The notes beneath the pieces are model-generated. The model did not search any database, was not told the origin of the DNA, and worked only from the letters and a program-made list of their open reading frames with translations. A stretch of DNA of 64,000 nt from [Phialemoniopsis] sp. UDSM-2020 (taxonomy: Eukaryota > Ascomycota > Sordariomycetes > Thyridiales > Thyridiaceae): assembly GCA_018873225.1 (NCBI GenBank), contig JAEILZ010000004.1, positions 4,154,001-4,218,000 of the forward strand, given 5' to 3'. The first letter of the stretch is position 1. Every line of letters starts with the position of its first letter. This document shows positions 12,179 through 24,839 of the stretch, piece after piece. The translations under genes were made by a program, and so were the position numbers.

Positions 12179-12634
12179 ATTCGTGGAAAATTCTTATGAA
12201 TTAGACTCTGCTAGATTACAAACTCAAATAGTTCGTAATCATCTACCAAGGCAAGATGAATGTAGGTAAATGAGTTCTTCATACCTCAATATCAGCGAGC
12301 TGGAGCGTCAGTCTGGTTCAAGGACAAGCGTTAGCTCGATGTGAGATCCACATACAGGAAAAGAGGACGCAGCACGGAAGTGTGACCAGGTCCATGTGGA
12401 TCCAACCCGGGATCCGACGGCCCCCTGGAGGCGGCGGGTGAGTACCGGCTGTCACGTTACGCCTCTGTCGCGCGTTTCGTCTCTATTCGACGACTAGAAA
12501 TGATAAACTGACACGTCTTGCTAGGCAACACAAATGTTTTAAGCGCGGGCTGAGATAACTGTGAGCCTTCGAGCCTACTGTCACGTCCTTCTCCAATTTT
12601 GATACATTGGAACGAAAACACACTCGGTTTCACT
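12179..12634. promoter_or_regulatory. Shared divergent promoter of two esterases
   Basis: A 456-bp bidirectional promoter. CCCGGGATCCGACGG (12406-12420), followed by GGAGGCGGCGGG, sits near the midpoint, about 230 bp from one ATG and 215 bp from the other. It belongs to the motif class shared by the cluster promoters. Confidence 0.45.
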
Positions 12635-14492
<1,858 letters not shown>

Positions 14493-14962
14493 CGATACGA
14501 ACACTCCGGAAGGGTGACAACAACAATTCCGGCAATAGGTCAAGAGATGAGACCTCGATAGCAATACCAAAAGACTGCTCGAACTCTCTAGCTTGACTTC
14601 CCTTTCATAACGGTCACGAGTGACGATCGCTCGGCTACACCTCCGCCAAGGTGGGGCGGACTGGCCGGGAACCGGGGATCCGGATTTCCGGAGCTAGCAG
14701 AACGCTAAGCCGCCGCACCCCGGCCGGCCGTGGGCAGATAACGCCTATTGCGCAGAATGTTGGAAGTGACATTCCGATCTTAGCAGCACAGTTCAGGTCC
14801 CTGCAGGCCCCAATGTTCGATAGCGTCCCTGTAGTGTGATGGCCTTTGGATGTGATAAGGTCACCCTGTAAGAACCGGCAGCTCAGTGCTCCATCGAACA
14901 CTGTGCTCTCCTGTATGTGTCAGTGGTTTGACGGGAAAATAATTTCTGAATCTCCCGACGCC
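14493..14962. promoter_or_regulatory. SDR promoter with the longest motif block
   Basis: The block at 14651-14696 reads GTGGGGCGGACTGGCCGG, then ACCGGGGATCCGG, then ATTTCCGGAGCTA. The first 18 bases differ at one position from 5881-5898 in the cupin promoter, and TCCGGAGCTA is identical to 5909-5918. TCCGG-AT-TTCCGGA is nearly palindromic, as expected for a dimeric regulator. The block lies about 270-310 bp upstream of the SDR ATG. Confidence 0.5.
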
Positions 14963-15790
14963 ATGTCGAGTGCCAAATCACAAACCGTGCCGCAGTCTCT
15001 GGCAGGCAAGACAGCACTCATATCTGGTTCCTCGGCCGGTATTGGGGCAGCCATAGCGGTTGAGCTCTCCAACCGCGGCGCAAACATTGTGCTAAATTAT
15101 CCTTTCTCCGACTTGGAAGAGGAGTGCAATGAAGTCGGGAAAAAACTCAAAACATCATGGATTGCCGTATGCGCGGACCTCTCGACCTTGGAGGGGCCGG
15201 ACACGCTCGTCAAAGCGGCTGTCGTGCGCTTCGGGACCATCAACATCCTCGTAAACAACGCTGCTGTCGTCCCTCACGCCCCGACCTGGGAAGTCACGGC
15301 TGAGATGTGGAATCGTACATTTGATCTCAACACTCGGGGCACGTTTCTCCTCACCAAGGCTGTTCTACCTCACCTGCCTTTGTACAAGCCCTCCTCCCCA
15401 CCCTCGCTCTCCGGTGTAAAAGATGGCTCGAGGATCATCTGCATTGGCTCTGGTACGGGTAGATTTCCCCAACCAGAGCTCCTCGTGTACTCGGCCACGA
15501 AAGGAGCGCTCGACTCGATGATCAAAGTCTGGGCCAAGGAGCTGCCGCCGGTATATGGTTGCACTGTCAACGGCATTGCCCCCGGCCCTGTAGATACTTT
15601 GACTTTTCGAAAGGGCTGTGGGGAGCACCTAGAAGAAGTCCTTGCAGAATTTGACAAGAATACTCCCTGTGAGGGTTCAGTGGCTGGGGAAGAAGACGTT
15701 GCGTGGGCTGCGGCGTGGCTTGCTGAGGACCGGAGCAAATGGATCAATGGAGAGTACATCATGGTAAACGGCGGGTTCATCATGTCTTAA
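14963..15790 (+). CDS. Short-chain dehydrogenase/reductase
   Basis: A classical single-exon SDR of 275 aa that would interconvert an alcohol and a ketone with NAD(P)H. The reading frame is open upstream, but the ATG at 14963 (MSSAKSQTVPQSLAGKTAL) gives the normal N-terminus. Motifs: cofactor loop SGSSAGIG, structural NNAA, catalytic Ser region IICIGSGTG, catalytic YSATK, and the PGPVDT segment after it. The acidic residue in NYPFSDLEEE after the second strand does not settle cofactor preference. It ends WINGEYIMVNGGFIMS, the standard SDR terminus. It is a likely cluster member, between the carboxylesterase and the NmrA-like protein on the same strand. Confidence 0.94.
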   Translation: MSSAKSQTVPQSLAGKTALISGSSAGIGAAIAVELSNRGANIVLNYPFSDLEEECNEVGKKLKTSWIAVCADLSTLEGPDTLVKAAVVRFGTINILVNNAAVVPHAPTWEVTAEMWNRTFDLNTRGTFLLTKAVLPHLPLYKPSSPPSLSGVKDGSRIICIGSGTGRFPQPELLVYSATKGALDSMIKVWAKELPPVYGCTVNGIAPGPVDTLTFRKGCGEHLEEVLAEFDKNTPCEGSVAGEEDVAWAAAWLAEDRSKWINGEYIMVNGGFIMS

Positions 15791-16125
15791 TATAGATGCC
15801 ATAGAAATAGAGACATGTCGTCAAACGGTAATTATGCACATGCTTGGTGATTTGCGAATCTGCGTGGGCTGAACTTTTTAAAGTCGCAGTCGAAAGGCCG
15901 CTTTTCCTACGGGCATGGGAACGGGGACCGCTTTCCATGTGGCGTCCTGACCCGGATGACCGGGGGCGGCAGTCCGTGGTCAGCCAATGAATAGTAAGTG
16001 GCTCCGTGGTTTGGGTAATTAATACATGTAAGAAGCTCTTGTTCGCTTGACCCTGCGGACAGTCTGAGTCCTCTGAACAAAGTGACTTAGGGTAAACTAA
16101 ACCGATCTTCGCATCACTACAGACA
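15791..16125. promoter_or_regulatory. Promoter of the NmrA-like gene
   Basis: CCCGGATGACCGGGGGCGG (15951-15969) lies about 160-175 bp upstream of the next ATG. Its first 14 bases differ at a single position from CCCGGATGACAGGG in the cupin promoter. Confidence 0.45.
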
Positions 16126-17327
16126 ATGATTGTTGCTGTAGCTGGAGGAACGGGGGACGTGGGCCGCACGATCACGGAAGAGATTCTACGAGAGTCTCAG
16201 CACCACGTATACGTACTCACTCGGAAGGTCAGCCACTCAAAGCATCCAAAGCCCTCCTGTTGTTCATTGTCCAGATCTGACAAATGTCAAGCATTTGAAG
16301 GCCCCAACTCGTGATCTTTTTCATGAGGAACAGACCGCGAATTTCATCACGGTTGACTACACATCGGTGGAGTCCATCAGCTGCTTACTGAGAGAACTAA
16401 ATGTGGAAACAGTCGTATCAGCGTTGAACTTGCATTGGCCTGGTGCATTTGAGGCCCAAATCAATCTCATCCGTGGAGCTGCAGCAGCTGGTACGGTGAA
16501 ACGGTTCATCCCAAGCGAGTTCAACATCAACTACAACGAGCCAGAAGAGTACGTATCGCCTGGCGGTAGAGATCCCTTCCTATTCCGTTCACCCGTTTCT
16601 GTGACTCGAGGTCATGCTGCACGCTATTGACGGCTTATGACACATCCAGGAATGTCCCCTACCCGCCCAAGGTTCTGTTTCAGCGCTCTGAAGAGGAATT
16701 GTCTCGTCATTCCATGACCTACACTTTAGTTCGTTGCGGTTTCTTCATGGACTATCTTGGCCTTCCGTATGCCGAGACGCATCTCCACCCGCTGCACTGC
16801 CCCATCGACCTTTCTGCCCGCCGCGCGGTGATTCCTGGCGATGGGAACCAGTTTGTGGTCTTCACCCACACGAGAGATGTGGGCAAGTCCGTGGCCGCAA
16901 TGCTGAACCTGTCTGCCGCTGAGTGGCCCCGAGAGTTGGCCGTTATCGGTGAAAGAACTTCGCTGGACGGACTGGTGAAGACTTTTGAGAGCTTGACAGG
17001 CATGTTCATTTCCCCTTCTTCGGTGCCGGCTCAGCCCTCTAATGGGATGGAGAAATGCACAGGCGAGTCCTTTGACGTGACGCATGACCCCGTTGAGAAC
17101 CTCAGAAAGAGTATCACTACCGAGCTACCATCCAATCGGGGATGCTATGATTATTTCCAGGAGGCAAGAAGGAGCTTGATCTTATCATATGTACGCAAAT
17201 GGTGGCCATGGCGATGGGAGCTTTTGATATCAATGGCGTCGACTTGAGTTCGTTGCTTCCCAAGACGAGACCCCTAAAGTTGGAGGGCTTTCTCAGAACC
17301 CACTGTTCCGAAGGTCTGGACAAGTAG
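16126..17327 (+). CDS. NmrA-like / isoflavone-reductase-like NAD(P)-binding protein
   Basis: An atypical SDR of the NmrA / phenylpropanoid-reductase (PCBER-IFR) superfamily. Exon 1 (16126-16227) has the Rossmann loop VAVAGGTGDVG. Exon 2 begins near 16328 or 16334 and carries VVSALNLHWPGAFEAQINLI and VKRFIPSEFNINYNEPEE. Exon 3 resumes NVPYPPKVLFQRSEEEL. A fourth, easily missed exon follows a 50-bp intron at 17111-17160: splicing turns ENLRK into KRGKKELDLIICTQMVAMA and ends HCSEGLDK at the TAG at 17325-17327. Without that splice the frame would close early at 17247 with an unlikely basic tail. Fungal relatives act on aromatic or phenylpropanoid-type compounds or serve as redox sensors. It is at the right edge of the putative cluster. 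Confidence 0.88.
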
Positions 17328-17435
17328 GGTAGCGATGATAATACAGACATGGTTGACCTCCTTGACAGTTCATACCTTGATATCGCAACGAAATCCAAAA
17401 CCATTGTTCTTGATCTCTACAACTTCAAAGGTCTC

Positions 17436-19304
17436 TCATTCTACTGGGCTGATACCCGTCCCACTACTCAAGTTTCTCCTCGTCTGGCCCCCGCCCACTG
17501 TCGAAACGCTCCCCCATGAGAAGTTGTCAACCAGTGACACTTTTCTCGTCTGATCGGCGCTACCAGACATCTCCTTCGGTCGAGCAACATCTGCTTCTAG
17601 CTCTTTAGCCTCCGACTTGCCCGACAGCTCTGGTGTCACTGGGCTGAGATTAGGCTCTGGTGAAGCAGACAAGACTGGCGCCGCAGTGAAGTCGATAAGG
17701 TCGGCGCTCCCTGAGCCTCGTGTTGCGCTGTCTACTTGAGGCCCGTGTGACAGGGTATTCGATGGTAGTAAGCTAAGATCTCGACCATCCACAGCTTCTG
17801 GTAAGGCCCGTCCTGTCAATTCCTTCCTTGCATCTGCCTGCCTCCCCTGCTCGTTTCGCGCTTCTTCCTCGTCAGCTTGCTGCTTTCGACTCCTCCACCT
17901 CTTGTACTGCAAGAACCCTAACAAGAGCAATAGCATTCCAAGAACAACACCCACCACAATGATGCCAATGGTGGCACCTCCAATTCCACTATCATCCTCG
18001 CCACAACGCAGACCCTCTGATCCTCCCGCCATCGGCACGGAGCTCCGTGCCTCGGTATTCATATTTGCGAGTTTCAGTACGCGGTTGTCGTAGTCTACGA
18101 ACAGATATACCTGGCTTAGGAACACTTTGCCGAGCACCGCGGCGTTCAGGGGCTCATTACTGTCGTAGTAAACCTGGACCTCAGAGAAGCTGCTGGTGAT
18201 GACGCTACTCCCATTTGCAGCAAGACCTCTAAGTGGCCGTACAAATTCGTATGCCGGGATCTCCACGGTAAAGTTCTTATCCAGCGTCACGACCAGGCTT
18301 CCATCGAAGGCGGTACTCCTGTTGTTGGGAAATGTCAGGCCGGGCTCGTTGACCCAAAGACTCTTCACAGCTGGAAGAGAAACTGGACTGGATCCGAGAA
18401 TGTTTTGGACTGCTGGAATAAGGTTGTTCTTGACCAGTGTGCCAGGAAGACGGAACAAGTTGTCGTAGGGCTCGATACAAGCCTGAAGTGGCCACTCGGC
18501 CCCGAACAAGACATTGTCCGGAAGGTTGGGTTGTCGGAGCGACAGCTGCTTGATGGTCACCTGAAGCGGGCATACCCTGTCGTTGACGATCTGGGGGTAT
18601 GTCATTGGGTACTGAACGAATGAGCCCTCAACGACACCCGCGTCGTAGTCGCCGAAAACGATAGCCCCGTCACGCGGTGTCGACACGCTGCTGGATCCGG
18701 CATTCAATCCGAAGCTTCGACTTCCGATGCGTTTGTTGTCGAAAAGCGTGCTCAGCACAACAGAGTGGTCTCCAAGACCAAAGTGCGAAGTGGTGTGGTT
18801 TCGTCCGCCGGCGATAATGCCCTCGAGCATGGAGACATCGTTCTCGGGCCCTCCGTGGAGGTGAACGACGGCGTTGACCGCCGAATTGAAAGCGTTCTGT
18901 CCGACGATGGCGGGCCAACCGGGATTTAGCGAGGACAAGGATGCTCGATCTGATGCCGAGGCAGTCGTTAAGCTCTGGGGATCGACGAAGCCACCTCGAC
19001 GGCTGGCACACTGGGCGTAAGTCATGTTCTCTGCTGCTAGCTGCGCGTCGTCACATACGGATGGGACCATGAGGAGAGTGGAGTTGACCACGGTGGAGGG
19101 GGTGACGCAGAGCTGTTGGTTCCCGTCGCCGACTCCGACGCGAGCGCCCCACGAGTTGATGGACGGCCCGCTCGCCTGCGTGATAACACAGGGTCCAAGG
19201 GGTAGCCAGACGGTATTGGTGTTGCACGATACAGTATTTGCCAAAGCTGGTAGAAAAGCGAGACTCGCCAGGGCCTCCAGAAGGTGAATGGTATTGTATC
19301 TCAT
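17436..19304 (-). CDS. Membrane-anchored aspartic-protease-like protein (probably inactive)
   Basis: A single-exon protein of 622 aa: signal peptide (MRYNTIHLLEALASLAFLPALA), an ectodomain of about 420 aa with many N-glycosylation sequons, one membrane span at about residues 443-466 (IGIIVVGVVLGMLLLLLGF) followed by the basic stop YKRWRSRK, and a cytosolic tail of about 150 aa rich in Ser, Pro and acidic residues. The ectodomain has pepsin-fold (A1) hallmarks, including the C-terminal VLGKVFLSQVYLFVDYDNRVLKLA. I cannot find either catalytic D-T/S-G motif; the expected first site reads VTPSTVVNSTLL. It is therefore probably a non-enzymatic cell-surface protein. An A1-like ectodomain with a long cytosolic tail suggests a sensor or wall-linked receptor, which is inference. 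It is convergent with the NmrA-like gene. Confidence 0.85.
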   Translation of the reverse strand: MRYNTIHLLEALASLAFLPALANTVSCNTNTVWLPLGPCVITQASGPSINSWGARVGVGDGNQQLCVTPSTVVNSTLLMVPSVCDDAQLAAENMTYAQCASRRGGFVDPQSLTTASASDRASLSSLNPGWPAIVGQNAFNSAVNAVVHLHGGPENDVSMLEGIIAGGRNHTTSHFGLGDHSVVLSTLFDNKRIGSRSFGLNAGSSSVSTPRDGAIVFGDYDAGVVEGSFVQYPMTYPQIVNDRVCPLQVTIKQLSLRQPNLPDNVLFGAEWPLQACIEPYDNLFRLPGTLVKNNLIPAVQNILGSSPVSLPAVKSLWVNEPGLTFPNNRSTAFDGSLVVTLDKNFTVEIPAYEFVRPLRGLAANGSSVITSSFSEVQVYYDSNEPLNAAVLGKVFLSQVYLFVDYDNRVLKLANMNTEARSSVPMAGGSEGLRCGEDDSGIGGATIGIIVVGVVLGMLLLLLGFLQYKRWRSRKQQADEEEARNEQGRQADARKELTGRALPEAVDGRDLSLLPSNTLSHGPQVDSATRGSGSADLIDFTAAPVLSASPEPNLSPVTPELSGKSEAKELEADVARPKEMSGSADQTRKVSLVDNFSWGSVSTVGGGQTRRNLSSGTGISPVE

Positions 19305-20708
19305 TTTGGCTCATATAATATGGAGACTATCTGCATCTTTGTGGATCGATTGAATGCTCTGGGAAGCAGCAAATACCGAAACCAACAGACATGACGGGAT
19401 TGTGACCCTTATGAATGGAAGCATGCCGTCGCAACAGCCGACCGTTAGGCAGCGGTGAGACTAGGGCCGGGAGCTGGAGGGCGTCGACGCCACCAGTCAC
19501 ACAGCGCACGCGGGGCAATCTGAAGTGCCCTGTTGCCCGCCATGGATCGAGGGCTAGATTCGGCCCTATGCGAGGGCGCTGGGCCGCTCGCAGCCTTGCG
19601 ATGCAGGCGGTGCGGGGAAGATGCGGTCGTGATTGGGCGCCACCACGGCGGGTGTGGTGTGCCAGGGGGATCAGCCGGTGCATCTCCATTTCTGGGGCTT
19701 CGGTATTGTGTGCATGCTGGGCGGTCAGGGCTGATGTGCTCGCGTTTTGGGACCTTGTTGTGTGGCTGTGTCTAGATTGTGACGTACATGAGCTGCATAT
19801 ATGTCGACAGCTGCTCGTTTACCGCATGCGCAGTCCCTTTAGTTCGTCTCTTGATATTGCATCATTGTCCTTTGCCCTATTTCAAGCCAGTCGGCTCTAG
19901 TACGGCTCTGGCGAGACTCAATTTGTGGCCAGTATAGTCTTTGAGCGTCGGCTGTTTTTGTCGTTTTCCGATCAAGGGCAGCCTGGATACCATGTTCTCT
20001 CACAGAGAGCGAGTCTATATTTTGGATTGTCACTATTGATAACATCACTGTGGTACTCGACTGGAATGGCTTCTTTCTCGTATCAAATGTGACTGAAGAT
20101 TACGAAGAGGCTATTGCCCTGAGTCATTGAATGATCTTTTCACAATAACTATTGAACGGTGTTTGGAGACTTCAAGATATTATCCCAAACGTGTGAAAGA
20201 TTTCTCGTTGGACTGGCCCCCTTCACGGGTCAACCTGCGGACCTCGAGGGCAGAGGAATCCTTTCACAGGAGTTAAGCAGCTGCGGCAGTTCTTCCGGTA
20301 GATGCTCTACATCGACATTTGGGCCCGTGATGAGACGCAAAGACCCTTTGCGTACGGACATGGTGCATGCTGTCACAAGTCTGGCTTGGAGGAAGAAGCG
20401 TTCTTAGCTACTTTGAAGTTGACGCCTCTCGTGCATTCCGGTTCGACGCGATGTCCCGACTGTGGAGATGCCACAGAATCCCCACAGTTTGCGGTGACGA
20501 GTCTTCCCCACCACATCTTCGCTTCCGGGGAGTTAACGGAATGTATCCGCGGAACGGATCATCCTACACTTACTTTCATCAACCGCCCACGGGGAGCGTG
20601 ATTGTTCAAACGAAACACAAGAAAGTGTACGCCAGAAGACTTCGTACAGCCCTGGGAAGCCGAACGATCCTCGTACTGATAGAACTGTCATAGGAATGAT
20701 TCAAGAAG
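19305..20708. other. Long intergenic region
   Basis: 1.4 kb between two divergently transcribed genes. The left half (19,420-19,720) is GC-rich. Open frames exist on both strands but have no recognisable domain and no intron-supported continuation, so I call none of them. It should contain both promoters. I see no clear copy of the CCGGAT-type motif here, so the flavin monooxygenase may be outside the regulon. Confidence 0.5.
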
Positions 20709-22938
20709 ATGACTGTCTCTGAGCCATTGTCGAACGGCAGCACCGGCCATCATGAGAACAGCATTGACTGTCCTGTTCTGATTGTTGGGGGAGGCCCTGC
20801 CGGACTGATGTCTGCTTATCTTCTATCCAAGCTTGGAGGTACGCACACAAGGACCTGCATCCCCTGACTTAACCATTACTAACCATGAGAGTGAGTAATA
20901 GTCAAGTCGCTCTTGATTGAAAAGTATCCAGAGCGACTAGCCGCTCCCAAAGCACATGCGCTGTGTCCTCGCAGTCTGGAAATCTGCAGGCAATTCGGAT
21001 TGGACACAAACGCAATGCGCAAACTCGGCGCACCTCGTGACGATGCCTACTGGGTCAATTTCGTCACAAATCTGAGTGGTGAACGAGTAGGCGTCCTTCC
21101 GTACGAGAGAATGGACGTTGATGTCCTCCATGATACGCCAGAGGTGGGTCATTGCCATTGACTTGATGAGAAGGGCCGAGTACTGACATCTGCGCTAGAT
21201 GATCCACAACATCCCCCAGCCAGATTTTGAAGAGTTCATCGCCAGAGAGCTTGCGCCGGATGAAAACGTGGAGATTCGGAAGGGAGTTGCTTTTGTCTCC
21301 TGCGAACAGGTACGTCAATGGCTAAGTCCTGATTAAAAGGGCATAGAGAACTGACATCACCGTGGTGCTCTTCAGACCGAGAACAACGTGACAAGTCTTG
21401 TAGAAGATCGTGCTACAGGGTCTCGTTGGAACATCAGATCAAGGCATGTTCTTGCTTGTGACGGTGCAAAAAGTCAAGTTAGGACTCATTTGAACATTGA
21501 ATCTGAAGGGGAAGATAGCTGTAAGGAGCATCGTGTGCGAGCCTCCCCCTCCCCAGCCAACCGACTGACGCATAACAGACGAAACAATGATGACTATCCA
21601 CTTCAGAGCAGATTTGCGCCCTGTAGTGAAGGAGAGAGTTGGTATGTTGCACTGGATCACGGATCCTGCTTGCTCAGGGTTCATCATCGCGTACGATTTG
21701 GACGGCAACCAGGTGTTGATAAGCAATTTCGACGTACGTGGTCACGCCCCATGTCATGCAATGCAGCTGACCATCTCTTTCAGTCCAAGAGACACCCAGT
21801 CGAGACTTGGAACGAGGCTCTGTGTCGAGCCGTGGTAACAGCGGCGGTTGGTCAGGATATACCTTACGAAGTCCTAAGCTACCGGCCATGGATACTGAGC
21901 CGGAAGGTCGCCAAAGAGTACCGACGTGGCAATATCTTCCTGTTAGTTTAAGTTCCTTGTCTTGCTAAACATTTCGACTGATATTTGAACAGTGTTGGGG
22001 ACGCAGCGCACTCATTCCCACCAACCGGAGGTTTGGGCTTGAATTCTGGTATCGCAGACGCACACAATCTAGCTTACAAGATCGCGGCTGTTCATCGCGG
22101 TTGGGCTGCTCCCTCCATTCTTGACAGCTACGAGGCAGACCGGCGTCAAATTGCCCTGGTGAATTCGGCACAGAGTGTTAAGAACGGGAAGCAGATCTTC
22201 TCATTCTTGAAAGCCCTTGGTACTGCCGGCATTGACGATGTGGCTGAGGCCCGCGCGAACTTGCAAAGGTCCATCCATGATCCCAGCAAACAGGAGATGA
22301 TTGCCAGGGAAGTGGAAGGCCAGCGAGAGCATTTCGATAATGTAAGCGAATGTGACCCGGCCACTCTAGGCCGGGTCATCCACCACTCACTGAAAGCGAG
22401 CTAATGGTCTCTGCAGCTTGAGATTCACATAGGCTACGTTTACGGCGACAAGGTCCCTCCAGCAAATGCATCAAAATTCACTGCGAAATTCATCGCTGGT
22501 GCCCGGCTCCCACATGCTTGGATACGGCTCAAGCAGGACAGAATGAGTCCGAAAGGTCTCGTGAAGCAGGGAGTAGATGTGTCCTACGTTCACGAGCTGT
22601 CTGCTGAAGAGGTTGCAGCAAGACAGTACTCGACCCTAGACCTGGCTGGGTTCTGCTCCTTCAACATTCTGGCATCGTCACGCACTAGCTGGGAGGAGCG
22701 GGTAAACCAAGCCGCCTGCATCCTCCGAGCCCGAGCGACCTTTGAACTCAATCTTTGGGTGGCAGGTGAGGACTTCGAGTTTGTAGATCCGACGGCCAAA
22801 GCCATGTTCGATGAGAAGGTATTTGCGAATGGGTCGGCACTTTTAGTCAGGCCAGATCAGCACCTTGTTGCATCCTTGGTACCGCGGTCGACAGGGGAGG
22901 ACATTGCAAACTTTGTTCTCAAGCATCTTGGGTTTTGA
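20709..22938 (+). CDS. FAD-dependent class A monooxygenase (aromatic hydroxylase type)
   Basis: A PHBH-fold flavoprotein that would hydroxylate an aromatic substrate with NAD(P)H and oxygen. The ATG at 20709 starts MTVSEPLSNGSTGHHENS, followed by the FAD loop VLIVGGGPAGLMSAYLLSKLG. Several introns separate VKSLLIEKYPERLAAPKAHALC, MIHNIPQPDFEEFIARELAP, HVLACDGAKSQVR (the DG motif) and ETMMTIHFRADLRP. The second FAD motif is VGDAAHSFPPTGGLGLNSGIADAHNLAYKI in the exon from about 21993. The C-terminal exon (from about 22418) runs to HLGF at 22938 and looks like the degenerate thioredoxin-like domain of phenol hydroxylases. The length of about 590 aa is normal. It lies 3.4 kb right of the NmrA-like gene, separated by the protease-like gene, so cluster membership is uncertain. 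Confidence 0.92.
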
Positions 22939-23201
22939 AGTTTTGAGTATCTAGTAATGTGATGCAGTTTCAGAACGTCTAAGAATTGTTTCAAAACCTA
23001 TCCGCCTATTCTATGTAACAAACAACGCGATATCATGTCGATAACTGTCAATATGCATTGCATGTCCGCTGCGATGTCCATCAATGGCCACACTCTGGAT
23101 GATTGTCCGCAGTCTCTTCAGGTGAAGGGGGAGTTCCTCTCAGAGGGCCAGAACGTAATTCAGTATGTTCGACTCTGAGGCAAGAAGACTTGTCGGCTTT
23201 A

Positions 23202-24839
23202 TTAATAGCTATGGACCACCTCGGCTAATTCTCTCAAATGCTCCCGGGCTGCCTCCTCGTCAATGTCTTCCTCAAGATCTTTCAACAGTAGATCGTGCGC
23301 AGTTAGGCCTTTCGTGGTGAGGTTCGGGTTTGCGCCGCGGCTGAGAAGAAATTGAAGTTTACCCTTTCGAGTTTTAGCCTCCGTATCCCAAGTGAAATCT
23401 TGGCCGAAGTAGGACTTATTTCGCCAACGCTCAATGGAGTTGTATCGGTCGCAGAACCTGTGCAGCAAGGGCTGGTCATCTGGGTCCTGTCTAATACGCG
23501 TGTTGATATCTGCGCCAATTGCAATGAGTTGATCGATAGTCTCTTTCTTCTGATAGTCGAAAGGCCTGCCTGGTCTCCTATCCTGCGTGAGGTAATCCGC
23601 AAGCACTTCGTTGACATTATCCGCTTGAGGATCTTCGGTAAACATCGATTGGACGAAAGCCGTATGAGCACGCCGGTTGACGTAGGCACGTCTTCTAGAC
23701 CGGGTTCTGGTCTCTTCTAGATCGTCCAGCTTGAGTAGTAAACTCGTGATATGGCCTCTGGCAGCCCCATGTCTCGACAGCAGCTTGATGACTGCAATGA
23801 ACTTGTCATTTTCCAGTATACCTGACCCCCACTTGTCAATGAGAATATCGATGGCAGAATCCTTCTTAGGCTCTGATCGGAGATGGTGCCGCCGTCGCCA
23901 GGACAGGCTTTGCGTCCCAATTGGGTCTTGCAGGTGTGCTACTGGTGATGCTCCGTGATTCAGTAACCACTCAAGGCCGTAAAGAGGATCGATACTGGCA
24001 TCCGATTTCCAAGAGCGGATGGATTCCAGAAACACGAGCAAAGGCGTCATGTACCAATATCGAGAACCGTCGAACTTTTCTTGACCAGGCGCCAAGTGAG
24101 GCCATTGCCATTTATCGGGATAAGGAACGCGAGATAGTGCAGGAATTCTGTGATTGATATCCGCACCTAGGTCCAGACACCGCTGCATCATCATCTTCCC
24201 ATGCCCAGCTGTCGCCATGGTGGCCGCGGCCGCCATGATCGGTATATGTAGTCCGACTCTGGGTAATGCCTCGGTGGCTCTGCCGTGCACATCGGCGCCC
24301 CGGTTAATCAAGAGATGCCACGTCTCCTCGGAGCCACTCATGACGGCAGCAGAGAGCGGACAGAGGGCTTCGCGCTGTCGGAACCCGTGTACCTGGTTCA
24401 CATCGGCGCCTTGTTCTAGAACGAGACTAACAATTTCAACCGGGGCGTCCAGTCTAAGGAGGTTGATTAGAGGGAGTGTTGCACCGGGCCAAATTCCGGC
24501 TTGAATGACTTGCTTGTCCAGCCCTTGTTCGTAGAAGTAAGCGAGTTTGTGGCGGTGCTTGGGCGTGCAAAGCTGCCGCATGAGCAAGTGGAGGCCTGGA
24601 TAAAACGGCGCCAAAGAGACACCTTGAGACAGTACATATTGCAATATGCCAAGCCTCGTGTGGTTGATCGCCCAGTCTAAGGCTGATTGCTGAGCGCTTT
24701 TTCGCTCGAAAAGCACCGGTGTGGTGTGTCTATGAAGCCACCGACTGCATATTGACAATCGAGCGAGAGTTGAGTCGTCAAGTTCAATGTGAATGAGACT
24801 AATTAGCTCCCAAGGCAGCGAAGTCAGCGGGCAGTCCAT
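23202..24839 (-). CDS. F-box-like / ankyrin-repeat protein
   Basis: A single-exon 545-aa protein starting at ATG 24839. The N-terminus (TSLPWELISLIHIELDDSTL, then LSICSRWLHRHTTPVLFER) has the pattern of a fungal F-box, which would bind Skp1 in an SCF ubiquitin ligase. It is followed by ankyrin-type repeats, recognised by their helix-turn ends: LVLEQGADVNQVHG, LLINRGADVHGRA, RCLDLGADINHRI, WLLNHGASPVAHL, QLIAIGADINTRI and FLLSRGANPNLTTKG. The target is unknown. Families of this kind expand strongly in plant-associated fungi. It is convergent with the flavin monooxygenase. Confidence 0.85.
   Translation of the reverse strand: MDCPLTSLPWELISLIHIELDDSTLARLSICSRWLHRHTTPVLFERKSAQQSALDWAINHTRLGILQYVLSQGVSLAPFYPGLHLLMRQLCTPKHRHKLAYFYEQGLDKQVIQAGIWPGATLPLINLLRLDAPVEIVSLVLEQGADVNQVHGFRQREALCPLSAAVMSGSEETWHLLINRGADVHGRATEALPRVGLHIPIMAAAATMATAGHGKMMMQRCLDLGADINHRIPALSRVPYPDKWQWPHLAPGQEKFDGSRYWYMTPLLVFLESIRSWKSDASIDPLYGLEWLLNHGASPVAHLQDPIGTQSLSWRRRHHLRSEPKKDSAIDILIDKWGSGILENDKFIAVIKLLSRHGAARGHITSLLLKLDDLEETRTRSRRRAYVNRRAHTAFVQSMFTEDPQADNVNEVLADYLTQDRRPGRPFDYQKKETIDQLIAIGADINTRIRQDPDDQPLLHRFCDRYNSIERWRNKSYFGQDFTWDTEAKTRKGKLQFLLSRGANPNLTTKGLTAHDLLLKDLEEDIDEEAAREHLRELAEVVHSY

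Noticed and set aside
19412..19900. Open frame of about 160 codons in the GC-rich intergenic region
   Set aside because: The composition (Arg, Ala, Trp, Cys-rich) is that of an unselected frame in GC-rich DNA, with no domain, intron or homologous motif.
20159..20693. Overlapping short open frames before the flavin monooxygenase
   Set aside because: Several frames overlap, none has a recognisable motif, and the region is expected to be the promoter and leader.
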